Shown here piece after piece: positions 17,275 through 25,190 of a stretch of 33,187 nt of DNA. This DNA is from an uncultured Bacilli bacterium (GTDB lineage Bacteria > Bacillota_I > Bacilli_A > RF39 > UBA660), in contig CALVJZ010000003.1 of assembly GCA_944332465.1 (NCBI GenBank), positions 1-33,187 on the forward strand. Direction: 5' to 3'. Both the position numbers and the translations under genes were made by a program. Position 1 is the stretch's first letter. Each line of letters starts with the position of its first letter. A model generated the notes under the pieces. That model worked only from the letters and a program-made list of their open reading frames with translations. It was not told the origin of the DNA and did not search any database.

Positions 17275-17483
17275 GAAAGCATGTGCGAAAGACGGAATGT
17301 TTTGGAGTAGGTAGAGAGCTTGTGGTTGGTGAAAACAAGTTATGAAAAAACATTTGGATCACTTTCAAGTTGCGATTTATGGATAAGATAAATACGGTGA
17401 CGCGTTATAGTATTAGAGATAGATTTTCTATAAATTAAGGTGGTACCACGAGCAATTCGTCCTTTGGATGTTGCTCGTTTTTT
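17275..17483 (+). promoter_or_regulatory. T-box riboswitch, isoleucine type
   Basis: The Stem I block AGAGAGCTTGTGGTTGGTG (17313-17331) is identical over 19 bases to the Asn T-box at 7216-7234. ATC at 17358-17360, followed by A, is the likely specifier and is an Ile codon. The T-box sequence AAGGTGGTACCACG is at 17437-17450; its UGGU bulge fits a tRNA ending ACCA, as expected for tRNA-Ile with A73. A terminator at 17449-17483 follows. Uncharged tRNA-Ile should allow readthrough into the small ORF and ileS. Confidence 0.92.
17449..17483 (+). terminator. Regulated terminator of the Ile T-box
   Basis: CGAGCAA (17449-17455) pairs with TTGCTCG (17471-17477), followed by six Ts. The 5' arm overlaps the end of the T-box sequence. 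Confidence 0.88.
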
Positions 17484-17506
17484 ATTTATCTGGGAAAGGA
17501 GTTTAT

Positions 17507-17686
17507 ATGAATAAGTTAGAGTTTTATTTAAGATCTTTTATCAATACTGTTGGTCATGGATTAAACTTAGTTGCTAATCGTGGAAGAAGTGAAGTTATTG
17601 AAAGAGTTAGTGCTAGTAGTTTAACGCCACAACAAAAGACATTTGTAAAAAGACCAGTTAATCGTGGTAGAAAGGGGAGAAAATAA
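17507..17686 (+). CDS. Small basic protein between the Ile T-box and ileS
   Basis: The product is 59 residues, with a mildly hydrophobic N-terminal half and a strongly basic C-terminus (RPVNRGRKGRK). ATG 17507 is preceded by AAGGAG at good spacing; the upstream in-frame start at 17468 lies inside the T-box terminator and would be wrong. Its stop TAA is followed immediately by the ileS ATG, so it is cotranscribed and probably translationally coupled with ileS. I do not recognise a family. It could be a nucleic-acid-binding microprotein or a short leader ORF that sets ileS translation. Confidence 0.6.
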   Translation: MNKLEFYLRSFINTVGHGLNLVANRGRSEVIERVSASSLTPQQKTFVKRPVNRGRKGRK

Positions 17687-20600
17687 ATGAAATTTCAAAA
17701 ATTAGAAAAGGGAACAATTAATGAAGTTGAATCTAAATATGTAGAAGAGTGGAAAGAAAAAGATATTTTAGAAAAAACTATTAAACATCGTGAAGGTTGT
17801 CCTGATTTTGTTTTTTATGATGGACCAATTTATGCTAATGCTAAACCTGGAATTCATCATGTTTTTGCGAAAACTATTAAGGATGCTTTTTGTAAATATA
17901 AGACAATGTCAGGGTATCGGGTTTTAAGAAAGATTGGGCTTGATACTCACGGACTTCCTATTGAAGTAAATGTTGAGAAAAAACTTGGTTTTAAAAATAA
18001 AGGTGATATTGAAAAGCTTGGAATTGAGAAGTTTTGTGAAGAGTGTAAAATAGAGACTGATAGTAATATTGATGAAGTAAAAAAAGTAACAGATATGATG
18101 GGGCAATTTATTGATTGTGATAATCCTTATGTTACTTGTAGTAATGATTATATTGAGTCTGAATGGTGGATTGTTAATGAGTTAAATAAAAAAGGCTTAA
18201 TTTATCATGGTAATAAAGTTTTACCTTATTGTCCTAGATGTGGTACAGAACTTGCATCTCATGAAGTTTCTCAAGGATATAAAGAAGTTAGTGTTAATAC
18301 TGTTATCGTTCCATTTAAAGTAAAAGATAAAGATGAATATTTCTTAGTATGGACAACTACTCCTTGGACTTTGATGGCAAATGTGGCTTTATGTGTTAAT
18401 CCTGATTTAGAGTATGTAAAAGTAAATTCTCGTGGTTATACATTTATTGTAGGTAAAAGTTTAGCTGATAAAGTTTTAGGTGAAGACTACGAAGTACTTG
18501 AAGTTTATAAAGGTACTGATTTAGTAGGTATAGAATATGAACAATTAATGCCTTTTGTTGAAGTAGAAGGAAAAGCATTTGTTGTTTTAGCTGATAACTA
18601 TGTTACTGATAGTGATGGTACAGGTATTGTCCATATCGCTCCTGCTTATGGTGAAGATGATAATCGTGTTTGTCGTCTTAATGGTATTGGTTTTGTTAAT
18701 CCAGTAGGGAAAGATGGTTGCTACACAACTGGTCCATGGAAAGGTACTTTAGTTACAGATAGTGAACTTGAAATTACTATTATTAAATGGTTAAAAGAAA
18801 ATGATAAGTTGTTTAAGAAACAAAAAATGACACATGATTATCCACATTGTTGGAGATGTAAACAACCATTAATTTATTATGCAAAACCTGCTTGGTATGT
18901 TAAAAATACAGCTTATAAAAAAGAAATTATTGAAGCTAATAAAACAGTTAATTGGTATCCAAGTTATGTTGGTGAAAAGAGATTCCATAATTGGCTTGAA
19001 AATATGATTGATTGGGGAATTTCTAGAAATCGTTACTGGGGTTGTCCACTTCCTATTTGGACTTGTGATTGTGGTCATTTTGAAACAATTGGTTCTAAGG
19101 CAGAATTAAAAGAAAAAGCAATTGAAGATGTCGATATTGATAATTTAGAACTTCATCGTCCTTATGTTGACCGTATTCATATTAAATGTCCTAAATGTGG
19201 TAAAGAAATGAGTCGTGTTAGTGATGTTATGGATGTATGGTTTGATTCAGGGGCAATGCCTTATGCACAATTTCATTATCCATTTGAAAATAAAGAATTA
19301 TTTGCTTCCCAATTTCCAGCAGACTTTATTGCTGAAGGAGTAGATCAAACTCGTGGATGGTTCTATGTCTTAATCGTTTTATCAACATTGATTAGTGGAA
19401 AAAGTAGTTTCAAAAATGTTGTTGTTAATGATATGATGCTAGATGCTTATGGTAAAAAGATGAGTAAATCTACTGGTAATATCATTGATCCAATTGAGAT
19501 TATGAAACAATATGGTGCAGATACAATTCGTTTTTATATGTTATATGCATCTCCTGTATGGACACCTTTAAAGTTTGATGAAGAGGGTGTTAAAGAAGTT
19601 TATTCTAAATATATTTCTACATTTAGAAATGCTTATTCATTCTTTGAAATGTATGCTAATGCTGATCATATTGATCCAAGAGAATATAATATTCCAGTAG
19701 AAAAACGGGAACTTATTGATCGTTGGATTTTATCTAAACTTAATAAATTAATTCGTGATGTACAAAGTGCTTATCAAGAATATGATTTAAATAAAGTTAC
19801 AAAACTTGTAGTTCCATTCTTAAATGATGATTTGTCTAATTGGTATATCCGTAGTAATCGTAGAAGATTCTGGGATAGTGAACTTACAGAATCTAAAAAG
19901 TGTGTTTATTTAACAACCTATGAAATTTTAGTTACTTTATGTAAATTATGTGCACCTATTACACCATTTATTACAGAAGAAATTTATCAAAGATTAACAG
20001 GAGAAGATTCTGTACATCTTGCTGATATGCCTAATTTTGATGCTTCATTAATTAGTGATGCCGTAGAAGAGAGAATGGATTTAGTAAGAGATGTTTGTTC
20101 TTTAGGACGTTTTGCTCGTGAAGAAGCTGGTATTAAAGTACGTCAACCTATATCTGATTTAATATTACCTAAGAGTGATGAAGTTATTATTGGAGATTTA
20201 CTTCCAATAATTGAAGAAGAATTAAATGTTAAAGAAGTTGAATTTAAAGAAGATATGACTGAATACTTAGAGTATATTGTTAAACCTAATTTTAAAGTTG
20301 TAGGTAAGACACTTGGACCTAAAGTAAAATTACTTAGTGAAGTATTAAATAACTTAACTAGTGATAAAATTCAAAAGATTCAAGATGAAGGACTTGTTGT
20401 TAATCTTGAAGGAGAAGATGTTACTATTACAGATGATATGGTGTTAATTTCTTTAAAACAAAAAGAAGGTTATGCATCAAGTAGTAATAATCGTACTTGT
20501 GTAGTTTTAAATACAGAACTTAGTCATGATTTAATATTAGAAGGTCTTGCACGTGAATTTGTTAGAAAAGTACAAAGTCTTAGAAAAGATGCAGATTTTG

Positions 20601-20782
20601 TAATTACTGATCATATTAATGTAACATATCATGGAAGTAGTATGATAAATGAAATGCTTGATAAATATTATGATTATGTAATGGGAGAGATACTTGGTGA
20701 TAAGTTAGTAGAAGATAAAAGTCTTTCCTTCGATGATAAATTAAATGATGAAGATGTAGTAATTAAAGTAGAAAGAGTTTAA
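17687..20782 (+). CDS. ileS: Isoleucyl-tRNA synthetase (IleS2-like, with GIHH in place of HIGH)
   Basis: The 1031-residue class I synthetase charges tRNA-Ile. The nucleotide-binding HIGH motif reads G-I-H-H in the context YANAKPGIHHV, while KKMSKSTGN is intact. An editing (CP1) domain lies about 180-400 and contains the WTTTPWTL segment. Cys pairs occur in CPRCG, CWRC, CDCG and CPKCG, suggesting zinc sites. The C-terminal anticodon-binding region is long, as in the type 2 (eukaryote-like, often mupirocin-resistant) group. From memory, the PGIHHV form also occurs in Bacteroidota-type IleRS, so it is a family variant rather than damage. AGGGGAG precedes the ATG. The Ile T-box upstream confirms specificity. 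Confidence 0.95.
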   Translation: MKFQKLEKGTINEVESKYVEEWKEKDILEKTIKHREGCPDFVFYDGPIYANAKPGIHHVFAKTIKDAFCKYKTMSGYRVLRKIGLDTHGLPIEVNVEKKLGFKNKGDIEKLGIEKFCEECKIETDSNIDEVKKVTDMMGQFIDCDNPYVTCSNDYIESEWWIVNELNKKGLIYHGNKVLPYCPRCGTELASHEVSQGYKEVSVNTVIVPFKVKDKDEYFLVWTTTPWTLMANVALCVNPDLEYVKVNSRGYTFIVGKSLADKVLGEDYEVLEVYKGTDLVGIEYEQLMPFVEVEGKAFVVLADNYVTDSDGTGIVHIAPAYGEDDNRVCRLNGIGFVNPVGKDGCYTTGPWKGTLVTDSELEITIIKWLKENDKLFKKQKMTHDYPHCWRCKQPLIYYAKPAWYVKNTAYKKEIIEANKTVNWYPSYVGEKRFHNWLENMIDWGISRNRYWGCPLPIWTCDCGHFETIGSKAELKEKAIEDVDIDNLELHRPYVDRIHIKCPKCGKEMSRVSDVMDVWFDSGAMPYAQFHYPFENKELFASQFPADFIAEGVDQTRGWFYVLIVLSTLISGKSSFKNVVVNDMMLDAYGKKMSKSTGNIIDPIEIMKQYGADTIRFYMLYASPVWTPLKFDEEGVKEVYSKYISTFRNAYSFFEMYANADHIDPREYNIPVEKRELIDRWILSKLNKLIRDVQSAYQEYDLNKVTKLVVPFLNDDLSNWYIRSNRRRFWDSELTESKKCVYLTTYEILVTLCKLCAPITPFITEEIYQRLTGEDSVHLADMPNFDASLISDAVEERMDLVRDVCSLGRFAREEAGIKVRQPISDLILPKSDEVIIGDLLPIIEEELNVKEVEFKEDMTEYLEYIVKPNFKVVGKTLGPKVKLLSEVLNNLTSDKIQKIQDEGLVVNLEGEDVTITDDMVLISLKQKEGYASSSNNRTCVVLNTELSHDLILEGLAREFVRKVQSLRKDADFVITDHINVTYHGSSMINEMLDKYYDYVMGEILGDKLVEDKSLSFDDKLNDEDVVIKVERV

Positions 20783-20798
20783 TCTCTTTCTTTTTTTT
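20771..20798 (+). terminator. Intrinsic terminator after ileS
   Basis: GAAAGAG (20771-20777) pairs with CTCTTTC (20784-20790) around a 6-base loop holding the ileS stop codon, followed by eight further Ts. Confidence 0.85.
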
Positions 20799-20806
20799 GT
20801 TATAAT
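20798..20806 (+). promoter_or_regulatory. Extended -10 promoter for the thioredoxin-like/SDR pair
   Basis: TGT followed by a perfect TATAAT (20801-20806) comes immediately after the ileS terminator T run. No good -35 box is visible, which is common for extended -10 promoters. Confidence 0.5.
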
Positions 20807-20828
20807 AAAAAAAAGAATAGGTGATTAT

Positions 20829-21266
20829 ATGTATCGTAATGAAGAAGTTGAATCTTTAAAAAAACAAATGGTTATTTGTGTTGTTGTATTTATTTTTGTT
20901 TTATTAATTGGTCTTTTAGTTGTTTTTAATCGTTTTAGTTATGATGAAGCAAGTGTTTTAAAAGAAATACAAAAGAAAGAAAGTTTTGTTGTTTTAATAC
21001 ATGATGGGGATTATGATTTATGTAGTAGTGTCTTAGATGAAGAGAAAATTAGTTATTATTTATTTGATATTAATTCGTCTTCTTATGATGAAGTACTTAA
21101 TAAGTTACATATTAATTATGAAGTTAGAGTACCAGCTATTTATGTTATAGAAGATGGTGAAGTTAGTTATAATATTACAAATATTAAAGACAAAAAAACA
21201 GTAAGAGATTTTATAGAAAATAATAATATAGCTTCTATTTTAGAAGGAGTTGAAGAAGATGAGTAA
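20829..21266 (+). CDS. Membrane-anchored thioredoxin-fold-like protein without CXXC
   Basis: The 145-residue protein has one N-terminal transmembrane helix (about 15-37) and a domain with a thioredoxin-like strand order: SFVVLIHDGDY, then a single Cys in DLCSSV where CXXC would be, and RVPAIYVIEDGEV, which matches the cis-Pro loop of thioredoxins. Lacking the second Cys, it is unlikely to be an ordinary disulfide reductase; it may be a structural or monothiol variant. An AGGTGAT site precedes the ATG. The following reductase gene overlaps it by eight bases. The fold assignment is inferred from motifs only. Confidence 0.65.
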   Translation: MYRNEEVESLKKQMVICVVVFIFVLLIGLLVVFNRFSYDEASVLKEIQKKESFVVLIHDGDYDLCSSVLDEEKISYYLFDINSSSYDEVLNKLHINYEVRVPAIYVIEDGEVSYNITNIKDKKTVRDFIENNNIASILEGVEEDE

Positions 21267-22002
21267 TGTTGTTGCACTTGTGACAGGGGGAAGTAGAGGA
21301 ATTGGTAAAGCTACTATTTTAGAGTTTGCGAAAGCAGGAGTAAATGTCGTTATTAATTATAATAAGCATGCGATGTTAGCAGAAGCTGTTAAAGATGAAA
21401 TATTAAATAAATATGATGTTGAAGTTATGTGTATTAAAGCAGATATATCTAGAGAAGAAGAAGTTGAAGAGATGGTTAATCAAATAATTGATCGTTTTGG
21501 GAAGATAGATATTTTAGTGAATAATGCTGGTATTTGTCATGATAGTTTATTTATGGATAAGTCAGTTAATAATTTTAAAAAAATCTTAGATGTTAATTTA
21601 ATTGGTACTTATTTATGTAGTAAGTATGTAGGTAGGGTTATGTTAGATCGTGGTAGTGGAAAAATTATAAATATAGCTTCTACTAATGCAATAGATACAT
21701 ATTATCCAGAGTCTTGTGATTATGATGCTTCTAAAGCAGGTGTTATTTCTCTTACTCATAATATGGCTAGAGAGTTTGCTCCTCATATTTTAGTAAATTG
21801 TATTTGTCCTGGTTGGGTAAAAACAGAGATGAGTGAGGGTTTATCTTATGAACAAATTGAAGAAGAAAAAGAAAAAATATTAGTAAAACGTTTTGCTGAT
21901 CCTTCTGAAATAGCAAAAGTAGTTGTCTTTTTAGCTAGTTCTAAAGCAAGTTATATAAATGATGCAATTATTAGGGTTGATGGTGGTAGATTTTATGGCT
22001 AG
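21259..22002 (+). CDS. Short-chain dehydrogenase/reductase, FabG-like
   Basis: The 247-residue classical SDR has the NAD(P) motif TGGSRGIG (9-16), the NNAG motif after DILV, the catalytic Ser in IASTN, and Tyr155-x3-Lys159 in YDASKAG. The closing ICPGWVKTEM and the C-terminal VDGGRFYG segment are typical of the FabG group, which reduces 3-oxoacyl-ACP in fatty acid synthesis. No other fab genes are nearby, so a different keto substrate is possible. ATG 21259 is chosen because AAGGAG lies ten bases upstream; the TTG at 21250 adds only three residues. Confidence 0.85.
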   Translation: MSNVVALVTGGSRGIGKATILEFAKAGVNVVINYNKHAMLAEAVKDEILNKYDVEVMCIKADISREEEVEEMVNQIIDRFGKIDILVNNAGICHDSLFMDKSVNNFKKILDVNLIGTYLCSKYVGRVMLDRGSGKIINIASTNAIDTYYPESCDYDASKAGVISLTHNMAREFAPHILVNCICPGWVKTEMSEGLSYEQIEEEKEKILVKRFADPSEIAKVVVFLASSKASYINDAIIRVDGGRFYG

Positions 22003-22045
22003 TTTTGTAGTATAATAGTCATGCATTTAGTTAGGAGTGGTGATT

Positions 22046-23296
22046 ATGTATCAAGAATTAGGTATTAGTAATGAAGTTATTCAATTAATAAAGGAAGCAG
22101 AAGTTGATTGTCGTGAGGAGTTTTTAAAGATTGATAAACAAGCTTATCTTAATAGTTTAAAAGTTTTATCTAGTTTTCATAAAAATGAAATTACAGAGTC
22201 TCATTTTAATTCAACAACAGGATATGGTTATAATGATGTAGGAAGAGATGGAATAGAAGCAGTTTTTCGTGATGTTTTAGGAGCAGAGAGTGCTCTTGTA
22301 CGTAGTCAATTTATTTCAGGTTCTCATGCTTTAAATGTATGTTTTTTTGCTTTACTTCGTCCAGGTGATTTACTTTTAAGTGTTAGTGGTAAACCATATG
22401 ATACATTAGATGAAGTAATTGGTATTGTTGATAATCCAAGCTCTTTAAAAAGCTTTGGAGTTAAATATGACCAAATAGAGTTAGTTAATGATGATTTTGA
22501 TTATGCTGCTATAGAAAAATATTTAGCAGAGCATAAAGTTAAAGTAATTGAAATACAACGTAGTAAAGGTTATTCTACTAGAAAAAGTATTTCTATTGAT
22601 AAGATGGAGAAAGTTATTTCTTTAATTAAAAAAGTAGATTCTAATGTTATTGTGATGGTTGATAATTGTTATTGTGAAATGGTAAGTAATAAGGAACCAG
22701 TTGAAGTTGGTGCTGATATTATGGTTGGTTCTTTAATTAAAAATCTAGGTGGTGGTATTGCTCCAAATGGTGCTTATATTGCAGGTAGAAAAGATTTAAT
22801 TGATTTGTGTGCTGATAGATTAACTTTACCTGGAGAAGGAGCAGAAGTTGGACCAACACTTGGTATTAATAAACAATTATTACAAGGTATATTTATGGCA
22901 CCTAGTGTAGTTTCTTCAGCTTTAAAAACAGCTGTTTTGACAAGTAGAGTTATGGAAAAGTTGGGATATTTAGTGGAACCTAAATATAATGAAGAAAGAG
23001 TTGATATTGTTGAAAATATAATTTTTAATGATAAAGAAAAATTAATACGATTTACAAGAGGTATTCAACATGGTTCACCTATTGATTCTAATGCTTTAGT
23101 AGAAGCCTGGGATATGCCAGGATATACTGATCAAGTAGTAATGGCAAGTGGTTCTTTTACACAGGGTTCTTCCATTGAACTTTCTTGTGATGGACCAATT
23201 AGACCTCCATATATAGCTTATATGCAAGGAGCTTTAACATATGATTATGGAAAACTAGGTCTTATGAAGGCAGTAGAAGAGTTACTTCATTCTTAG
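22046..23296 (+). CDS. YnbB-type PLP-dependent enzyme (methionine gamma-lyase family / aluminium resistance protein)
   Basis: The 416-residue fold-type I PLP protein has the family landmarks STTGYGYNDVGRDGIEAVF near residue 55, the SGSHALN segment, an Asp in VDNCYCE for the PLP ring nitrogen, and Lys232 in SLIKNLGGG as the Schiff-base lysine. The family is often annotated as methionine gamma-lyase-like or aluminium resistance protein; its true substrate is uncertain. ATG 22046 follows AGGAGTGGTGAT; the GTG at 22037 overlaps that site and is rejected. A TATAAT at 22011-22016 suggests its own promoter. Confidence 0.85.
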   Translation: MYQELGISNEVIQLIKEAEVDCREEFLKIDKQAYLNSLKVLSSFHKNEITESHFNSTTGYGYNDVGRDGIEAVFRDVLGAESALVRSQFISGSHALNVCFFALLRPGDLLLSVSGKPYDTLDEVIGIVDNPSSLKSFGVKYDQIELVNDDFDYAAIEKYLAEHKVKVIEIQRSKGYSTRKSISIDKMEKVISLIKKVDSNVIVMVDNCYCEMVSNKEPVEVGADIMVGSLIKNLGGGIAPNGAYIAGRKDLIDLCADRLTLPGEGAEVGPTLGINKQLLQGIFMAPSVVSSALKTAVLTSRVMEKLGYLVEPKYNEERVDIVENIIFNDKEKLIRFTRGIQHGSPIDSNALVEAWDMPGYTDQVVMASGSFTQGSSIELSCDGPIRPPYIAYMQGALTYDYGKLGLMKAVEELLHS

Positions 23297-23324
23297 AATA
23301 TGTTTTGTCATATTCTTTTTTTTT
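23295..23324 (+). terminator. Intrinsic terminator after the YnbB-like gene
   Basis: AGAATATG (23295-23302) pairs with CATATTCT (23309-23316) around a 6-base loop, followed by eight further Ts. The stem begins within the stop codon. Confidence 0.85.
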
Positions 23325-23358
23325 ATTCATAAGATGTAATAAAACAAGGAGGAGTTAG

Positions 23359-23859
23359 ATGATTAATAAACAAAATTTGTGGTTTTTAACATTATTTAGT
23401 TTGATTTTAGTACTTAGTGTTTATTACATTACCATGCCTAATGATTTACTTACGAAGGCTCAAGAAGAGAATGTAGAAGAAAAAGATAAAAAGGTAAAAG
23501 AAACAGTTGAAGAAGTATCCTCTTTGACAGCGATGAGAGTTAGTTTAGAAGAAGAAAGACAAGATAAGATGGATGATTTACAAGAACAGTTAACGAGTGA
23601 TACTATTGGGAGTGAAGAAAAGAATAATTTATATGAACAGTTAAAATATTTAAACACGTTACAAAGTCGTGAAGAAGAATTAGAAAAAGCAATAAAAAAA
23701 GAATTTAAATTAGATTCTTTTGTAAAAATCGATAATAATACTGTTTCAGTAGTTTGTGTTTCTAAAGAACATAATAATCCTTTAGCAAATAATATTATGA
23801 GACTTATACAATCTTCTTATGAAGATAAAATGTATATTACGGTTAAATTTCAAAAATAG
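23359..23859 (+). CDS. SpoIIIAH-like membrane protein
   Basis: The 166-residue protein begins MINKQNLWFLTLFSLILVLSV, a single membrane helix of the type that opens SpoIIIAH proteins, followed by YYITMPNDLL, a charged Glu/Lys coiled-coil stretch (about 35-105) and a C-terminal alpha/beta ring-building-like domain (about 110-166). SpoIIIAH sits in the mother-cell membrane and pairs with SpoIIQ to form the feeding channel between mother cell and forespore. The other spoIIIA genes are not adjacent, so this may be a stand-alone member used elsewhere. A GGAGGAG site precedes the ATG. Confidence 0.75.
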   Translation: MINKQNLWFLTLFSLILVLSVYYITMPNDLLTKAQEENVEEKDKKVKETVEEVSSLTAMRVSLEEERQDKMDDLQEQLTSDTIGSEEKNNLYEQLKYLNTLQSREEELEKAIKKEFKLDSFVKIDNNTVSVVCVSKEHNNPLANNIMRLIQSSYEDKMYITVKFQK

Positions 23860-23914
23860 TTAAAAACATACACAGAAAGTATTGTTTTTCATAGAATACT
23901 TTAGGTGGTGTGAT

Positions 23915-24121
23915 ATGGCAAGTGGTATTTTAACAAGTAGAGAACGTGAGATATTTCTTTTGTTAATAAAGAATAAAACAACAAAGGAAATCGCAAAACA
24001 ATTACATATTAGTGAAAAGACTGTTAGAAATCATATTTCTAATACTATGCAAAAGCTAGGAGTTAATGGTAGAGCAGCGGCAGTAGTAGAACTTTTGAAA
24101 TTACATGAATTGACTATATAA
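23915..24121 (+). CDS. GerE-like LuxR-type DNA-binding regulator
   Basis: The 68-residue protein is almost wholly a LuxR/GerE helix-turn-helix: LTSREREIFLLLI, then TTKEIAKQLHISEKTVRNHI and MQKLGVNGRAAAVVELLKL. There is no receiver or other sensory domain. B. subtilis GerE, the late mother-cell regulator of spore-coat genes, has a similar size (74 residues) and design. ATG 23915 follows AGGTGGTG; the longer frame from 23882 lacks a site. It sits between SpoIIIAH-like and GerM-like genes, which supports a spore-type origin, although short LuxR-type proteins also exist in non-sporulating bacteria. Confidence 0.8.
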   Translation: MASGILTSREREIFLLLIKNKTTKEIAKQLHISEKTVRNHISNTMQKLGVNGRAAAVVELLKLHELTI

Positions 24122-24146
24122 ATCGTACTAACTTAGTACGATTTTT
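24120..24146 (+). terminator. Intrinsic terminator after the GerE-like gene
   Basis: An almost perfect palindrome pairs AATCGTACTAA (24121-24131) with TTAGTACGATT (24133-24143) and is followed by Ts. The inner pairs must open to form the loop. It should stop transcription strongly before the GerM-like gene. Confidence 0.85.
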
Positions 24147-24169
24147 CATATACTTTTTTAGGTGATGTG

Positions 24170-25126
24170 ATGATTAAGACAAGAGCAATTAGAAAAATAT
24201 TTGTTACAAGTTTATCGTTGTTTATATTTTTGTTTATAACTACTTTTTTTCATTTTAATACTGATAATACGTTGCGTACTAATTTAGAAATTGCTAGTCC
24301 TTCAGGTCTTTATACTGATACTATTTATTTACTTAATGAACGTAATTTACTTGTAAAAAGTAAAGTTTTATTAGATGAAGTTGATTTAAAAGATAAAATT
24401 ATAGATTTATTAGATAAGTTAACTGTTAAAAAGAATGATTATTTACCTAATGGACTTTTTACTTATATTCCTAAAAATACAGAAGTATTAAATGTAGTAT
24501 TAGGTGATGGATTAGTTACGGTTGATTTTTCAAAAGAGTTTTTAAAGATGAAATTACATTTAGAAAAACAAATAATATCAGGAATTGTTTATAGTATTTT
24601 AGAGTTGGATAATAAGTTAGAAGGGGTAGTTATTTTGGTTGAGGGTGAAGTTTTTTTAGAATATCCTAATACACATGAAAAGTTAGATAGTCCACTTACT
24701 AAAAAGATAGGGATTAATGAAGAGTATAATTTAACTTCACGTAAAGATATTAATAGAGTAGTTATATATTATTTATCGAGGATTAATAATGATATTTATT
24801 ATGTTCCTGTTACAAAGTATGTTAATGATAGTCGTGATAAAATTAAAATTATTATTGATGAGTTAGCTAGTAGTGTTATTTATGAAGATAATTTAATGAG
24901 TTTTTTACATAGTAATGTTAAATTATTGGATTATTATGAAGAAGGTGGTGTTTTCTTTTTAAACTTTAATGATTATTTGTTTGATAGTGATGATAAAGTT
25001 TTGGAAGAAGTTTTATATAGTATTTCTTATTCAGTTTTTGATAATTATGATGTTAACCAAGTAATGTTTGAAGTTAATGATAATTTTATTGGACAAGTAT
25101 TTAGTGATGGAACTATAAAAAAATAA
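24170..25126 (+). CDS. GerMN-domain protein (GerM-like)
   Basis: The 318-residue protein has an N-terminal signal-anchor (about 9-27) and two tandem GerMN-type domains (about 45-155 and 180-310). The first contains VLNVVLGDGLVTVDFSKEF, the typical GerMN core, followed by GIVYSILEL; the second repeats the pattern with VKLLDYYEEGGVFFLNFND. In B. subtilis GerM is an exported protein needed for SpoIIIAH-SpoIIQ channel function and germination. The SpoIIIAH-like gene two genes upstream makes a functional link likely. GTG 24167 and ATG 24170 both follow AGGTGA; ATG is preferred. Confidence 0.82.
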   Translation: MIKTRAIRKIFVTSLSLFIFLFITTFFHFNTDNTLRTNLEIASPSGLYTDTIYLLNERNLLVKSKVLLDEVDLKDKIIDLLDKLTVKKNDYLPNGLFTYIPKNTEVLNVVLGDGLVTVDFSKEFLKMKLHLEKQIISGIVYSILELDNKLEGVVILVEGEVFLEYPNTHEKLDSPLTKKIGINEEYNLTSRKDINRVVIYYLSRINNDIYYVPVTKYVNDSRDKIKIIIDELASSVIYEDNLMSFLHSNVKLLDYYEEGGVFFLNFNDYLFDSDDKVLEEVLYSISYSVFDNYDVNQVMFEVNDNFIGQVFSDGTIKK

Positions 25127-25190
25127 TAATTTTCTTTTTAGATTTAGAAAGTTTATGATAAAATGAATATAGTTAAGGTTGGTGAGTTAT

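Noticed and set aside
17699-17900. Possible damaged ileS because HIGH is not found
   Set aside because: The frame is intact over 1031 residues, KMSKS is normal, and the GIHH form is a known-looking family variant rather than a single random change.
23876-23904. Inverted repeat AAAGTATT/AATACTTT before the GerE-like gene
   Set aside because: An 8-bp A/T-only match with an 11-base loop is expected often by chance in DNA this AT-rich, and no T run follows.
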